NCBI GenBank assembly: GCA_011390275.1 | Contig: JAABST010000037.1 | Coordinates: 1 to 44,428 of the forward strand | Length of the DNA stretch: 44,428 bases | Reading direction: 5' to 3' | Origin: Geitlerinema sp. S16 | GTDB taxonomy: Bacteria > Cyanobacteriota > Cyanobacteriia > Cyanobacteriales > Geitlerinemataceae | Shown here: positions 41,691-44,428 of the stretch, piece by piece | How positions within the stretch are numbered: the stretch's first letter is position 1 | Layout of the letters: each line of letters opens with the position of its first letter | Made by a program: the position numbers and the translations under genes | Notes under the pieces: generated by a model | The model's input: only the letters and a program-made list of their open reading frames with translations | The model's database searches: none | Told to the model about the DNA's origin: nothing

Positions 41691-42379
41691 GTTGTTCCTC
41701 TAAAACGATTTTTTTGTTACTAGCAACTCAAGTCGAGCAAGCTAAACTCAACCTCTTGGGATGCTGCCCCAGAGTTCGCGATCTTTTAAGGGATACGCTC
41801 AGTACTCAGTACTCGGAAGTATTTATTCCGCATTAGCCGCGTCTGACCGGCTCCGTGGAGTGGCAGGTGTGCGACCCGATCGATGTGGTTTGATCGCAGT
41901 CAATCTGATTACATCGACCGTACTATACGTTGGCTTGTCTGTTAAGCGTTTAGTCTTAAGTGTGCGATAAATTCTACCAAAAGGGGATCGACGCTACAAG
42001 GGTAGAAAAGTGGGAAAAAACACATCGATCAACCCCGAAATCTGACAGCACAATTTGGGCAATTGATACCTATGATGTTTTCTTGCCCTGGAACGTCCCC
42101 AAAAATGGGCGGAATCCTAGGCTGATCGATCAATCCCAATTCTGTAATCACAGTAACAAAACGTTGACAAAGGCAATATCTTTGGTGTGGTAGTGTCGTT
42201 GGATGAAAGCGTGTCCTCGTAAAGCGCTCTGCGATTTAAGCCCGTATTTCGTGGCAACATTGCGGACAAGCGCTCTGCCCTCAGCCTTTCTCGCTGACGG
42301 CCTTTACGGCTGCATGGCGCTCCAATGACCATGTTTCATGACTTATCCCGACGACCATCACGCACCAAGCTAATGACTT
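41691..42379. promoter_or_regulatory. Divergent prk / rbcR spacer
   Basis: 689 bp with no convincing gene. It holds an AGTACTC heptamer pair (41801-41814), a TTGACA (42164-42169) without a well-spaced -10, and two copies of ATGACTTAT (42338-42346 and 42373-42381), the second overlapping the rbcR start. The prk leader is U-rich just upstream of its Shine-Dalgarno. A clear RbcR-type inverted site was not found. Confidence 0.5.
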
Positions 42380-43378
42380 ATGTCTGACCTTCCGTTTACG
42401 TTAGATCAGCTCCGGATTCTGAAGGCGATCGCATCGGAAGGGAGTTTTAAACGTGCTGCCGACAGCCTCTATGTGTCACAACCCGCAGTCAGCTTGCAGG
42501 TGCAAAACCTCGAACGCCAGCTTGACGTGCCGCTGTTCGATCGGGGCGGACGGCGGGCGCAATTGACCGAAGCGGGTCACCTGCTCCTAAGCTATGGGGA
42601 GAAGGTGCTAACCCTTTGCCAGGAAACCTGTAGAGCGCTCGAAGATTTACAAAATCTTCAAGGTGGAACGCTGATCGTTGGCGCGTCCCAAACGACGGGA
42701 ACCTATCTGCTGCCTCGCATGATCGGCGCGTTTCGCCAACTTTACCCGGATGTGGCGGTGCAGCTCCATGTGCATTCGACGCGGCGTACGTCGTGGAGTG
42801 TTGCCAATGGCCAGGTGGACTTGGCGATCGTCGGTGGTGAAATGCCGTCGGATTTGCAGGAGTCGCTGGCGATCGTCCCCTATGCGAAAGATGAGCTGGC
42901 GCTGATCTTGCCGGTGTCTCATCCGTTGGTTAAGGCGGAGGCGATCGAAAAAGAGGATTTGTACAATCTTCAGTTCATCACCCTGGATGCGCAATCGACG
43001 ATCCGCAAGGTGATCGATCAGGTGCTGTCGCGCAGCGGTATCGACACCACGCGGCTGATGTTTGAGATGGAGCTGAATTCGATCGAGGCGATCAAAAATG
43101 CGGTGCAGGCCGGTTTGGGAGCGGCGTTTGTGTCAGTCTCGGCGATCGAAAAAGAGCTAGAGATGGGCGTGCTGCACCATGCCAAAGTCGATGGAATTGT
43201 CGTGACGCGGACGCTCAACGCGATTTATAACCCGAATCGCTACCGATCAAAGGCAGCGGATGCATTTATTCATGAAGTGCTACCGGAGTTTGCGACAGAA
43301 GAAATCGATCCGGAGTCGAGTTTATTTCGCCATAGCTCTAGCAGTAAGCGATCGGCTCGGAAATTAAAGCGAACGTAA
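42380..43378 (+). CDS. rbcR: LysR-type regulator, RbcR/NdhR group
   Basis: A 332-residue transcription factor. The winged helix-turn-helix lies at about 8-66 ([35 protein letters not shown]), and the co-inducer-binding domain at about 92-300 ([30 protein letters not shown]). The wording closely follows RbcR (Ycf30), the activator of Rubisco genes in cyanobacteria and red-algal plastids; NdhR/CcmR and CmpR are close paralogues, so the exact member is a judgement. By family it senses carbon-limitation metabolites. Start ATG at 42380. It is divergent from prk, a likely target by LysR habit (inference). The C-terminal ~35 residues are a basic/Ser-rich tail. Confidence 0.88.
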   Translation: MSDLPFTLDQLRILKAIASEGSFKRAADSLYVSQPAVSLQVQNLERQLDVPLFDRGGRRAQLTEAGHLLLSYGEKVLTLCQETCRALEDLQNLQGGTLIVGASQTTGTYLLPRMIGAFRQLYPDVAVQLHVHSTRRTSWSVANGQVDLAIVGGEMPSDLQESLAIVPYAKDELALILPVSHPLVKAEAIEKEDLYNLQFITLDAQSTIRKVIDQVLSRSGIDTTRLMFEMELNSIEAIKNAVQAGLGAAFVSVSAIEKELEMGVLHHAKVDGIVVTRTLNAIYNPNRYRSKAADAFIHEVLPEFATEEIDPESSLFRHSSSSKRSARKLKRT

Positions 43379-43400
43379 TGCCGTCATGACTCCTATGGGC

Positions 43401-43446
43401 GGATCTTGGCGAATCTTGGCTGATATTTGCTAACTTGCTGATTTGC
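43401..43446. repeat. Degenerate 10-bp then 8-bp tandem repeat
   Basis: Units GGATCTTGGC, GAATCTTGGC, TGATATTTGC, then TAACTTGC, TGATTTGC, beginning 22 bp past the rbcR stop. Same class as the other spacer repeats. Confidence 0.6.
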
Positions 43447-43520
43447 TAATGTTTAATCAATGGACTCAGCGTGTTTCTTCCTCCGTCTAAAACAACGTTA
43501 AAAAATTGAGGTTTGGATCG

Positions 43521-44428
43521 ATGTTGTATTGGTTTACGCTCCTACAAACCCTGCTTGCCTTGCTGCCAGGTTCGTTGCCGATCGCCAACCCTCCACGATC
43601 GCCGCAGGAAACTGAACATCGATCCCTCATCGCAGAGTCCCTGACCCCAACAAATCGCGGTAACCGACACGACTCGATCGCGACAGCCCCGAACACACCC
43701 ATCGAGCCAGCGAAACCACAGCCTGCCTCACAGTTCTCCCCGCAGCTAGAACTCAAGCTCGCCCAAATCGGAGCGACGGCAATTTTGAGCAGCACGGCGA
43801 TCGGTATTGTCGGCATTATTGTCCTGCTGTTGGTCGGCTTTTGGGCGTATACCCGCGTCTACCAAATCACGCCGAATAACGAAGCCTTCGTGCGTACCGG
43901 CGGCTTTCTCGCCAAGAAAAACACCGTCATTCTCTACGGCGGCTGCATCGTTCTCCCAGGCTTTCACGAGCTGACCCGCGTTCCGATGCGCGAGATCACG
44001 ATCGACGTCGAACGCACCGGCAACCTCGCCGTCCGCACCCAGGATTATCTCCGCGCCAACATGCGCGTCACGTTTTACGTTTGCGTCAACCACGACGAGC
44101 AGGACGTTAAGACCGCAGCGGCTCGCCTCTCAAAAGACGGCAGCATTTCTCCCGCACACATCAAAGAAGCCCTGGAAAAACGCGCCGATGATGCGATTCG
44201 TGCGGCGGCAAAACGTAAAACTTTGGCTGAAATTGACTCCGACAAATTAGGTTTTGCAGATGAAGTTTTAAATCTGATTCAGCAGGATTTAAAAAAAGTT
44301 GGATTGACGCTAAATAATATCGCTATTTCCGAAATTGAAGAAAGCGACACCGTAACTATTCAGGGGGTGCAGGAGCTAGAGTGTGGAAATGGAGGAGAAG
44401 GTAACGATAGGTGGAGTAGAGATTCCGC
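43521..44428 (+). CDS. Flotillin / SPFH-domain membrane protein (3' end off the window)
   Basis: Open from ATG 43521 through the window end (302 codons, no stop). A short hydrophobic N-terminus (about 3-20), a Pro/Ser-rich stretch (about 25-75), then a membrane anchor (about 86-108) and an SPFH/band-7 domain: ITPNNEAFVRTGGFLAKKN, VILYGGCIVLPGFHELTRV, DVERTGNLAVRTQDYLRANM. Flotillins scaffold membrane microdomains. The extra ~85 residues before the anchor are unusual for a flotillin. The domain is good up to IAISEIEESDT (codon 277, 44351), after which the expected YD..N.FDAQG continuation is absent in all frames (see findings). Confidence 0.8.
   Translation, partial: MLYWFTLLQTLLALLPGSLPIANPPRSPQETEHRSLIAESLTPTNRGNRHDSIATAPNTPIEPAKPQPASQFSPQLELKLAQIGATAILSSTAIGIVGIIVLLLVGFWAYTRVYQITPNNEAFVRTGGFLAKKNTVILYGGCIVLPGFHELTRVPMREITIDVERTGNLAVRTQDYLRANMRVTFYVCVNHDEQDVKTAAARLSKDGSISPAHIKEALEKRADDAIRAAAKRKTLAEIDSDKLGFADEVLNLIQQDLKKVGLTLNNIAISEIEESDTVTIQGVQELECGNGGEGNDRWSRDS

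Noticed and set aside
41960..42193. 77-codon frame in the prk-rbcR spacer
   Set aside because: No Shine-Dalgarno, no family, sits in the expected promoter region.
1..44428. CRISPR array, prophage, toxin-antitoxin, restriction or other defence locus
   Set aside because: No regularly spaced 25-40-bp repeats with spacers, no integrase/capsid/Cas/methylase genes. The HNH protein is the chromosomal housekeeping type, not a defence nuclease.
1..44428. HIP1 / CGATCG abundance as a novel signal
   Set aside because: Striking to the eye and useful for assigning the phylum, but it is a long-known cyanobacterial genome trait.

Overview
The window is cyanobacterial chromosome, mostly core metabolism and photosynthesis. 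Markers that fix this are psaE (photosystem I), ndhO (NDH-1 complex), chlM (chlorophyll synthesis), prk (Calvin cycle, with the redox cysteines C19/C41), an RbcR-type LysR regulator, and cyanobacterial families DUF4079, DUF760 and DUF1997. The DNA is moderately GC-rich and full of CGATCG / GCGATCGC (HIP1-type) sites, and a PEP-CTERM protein is present. A filamentous, Oscillatoriales/Leptolyngbya-like species is plausible, but the species cannot be fixed from this stretch.

Layout. 1-5.3 kb: a DUF4079 membrane protein, an orphan sensor histidine kinase, a small membrane protein, then fni (type 2 isopentenyl-diphosphate isomerase) divergent from chlM. 5.3-9.3 kb: a PEP-CTERM secreted protein, a 0.9-kb non-coding spacer with a perfect 22-bp palindrome, and a large beta-helix/low-complexity/SPOR-like exported protein. 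9.3-12.3 kb, minus strand: HNH nuclease, psaE, mutM, ndhO and a small one-span membrane protein. 12.6-19.2 kb: nadE, a cyanobacterial protein of unknown function, a response regulator-PAS-adenylyl cyclase, and an exported subtilase with Glu at the usual Asp position. 19.5-28.3 kb: rpe, a Gfo/Idh/MocA dehydrogenase, DUF760, serA, prmA and a serine/alanine-glyoxylate aminotransferase (serA and the aminotransferase both belong to serine/glycine/photorespiratory carbon flow). 28.3-35.3 kb: 2Fe-2S ferredoxin, DUF1997, an atypical SDR, an exported DUF2135-like protein, a zinc-ribbon membrane protein and a 7TM-HD (PgpH-like) c-di-AMP phosphodiesterase. 36-38 kb: tRNA-Tyr and tRNA-Thr, a 40-aa membrane protein that is easy to miss, 3-methyladenine glycosylase and DUF1499. 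38.2-44.4 kb: FTR1 iron permease, ureD-ureA, prk divergent from rbcR, and a flotillin that runs off the window end.

I see no CRISPR array, prophage, intact insertion sequence, toxin-antitoxin or defence locus. What the gene list does not explain lies in the spacers: short tandem repeats (7-21 bp units) beside many genes, including an 11-bp unit repeated four times just upstream of the SDR gene; two copies of a MITE-like palindromic element about 29 kb apart in opposite orientation; a hairpin resembling an IS200/IS605 right end; the 22-bp palindrome; and two small one-span membrane proteins with a similar layout. I found no convincing undescribed multi-gene system. The best leads are the 40-aa gene, the divergent prk-rbcR pair, the repeat arrays and the odd subtilase.
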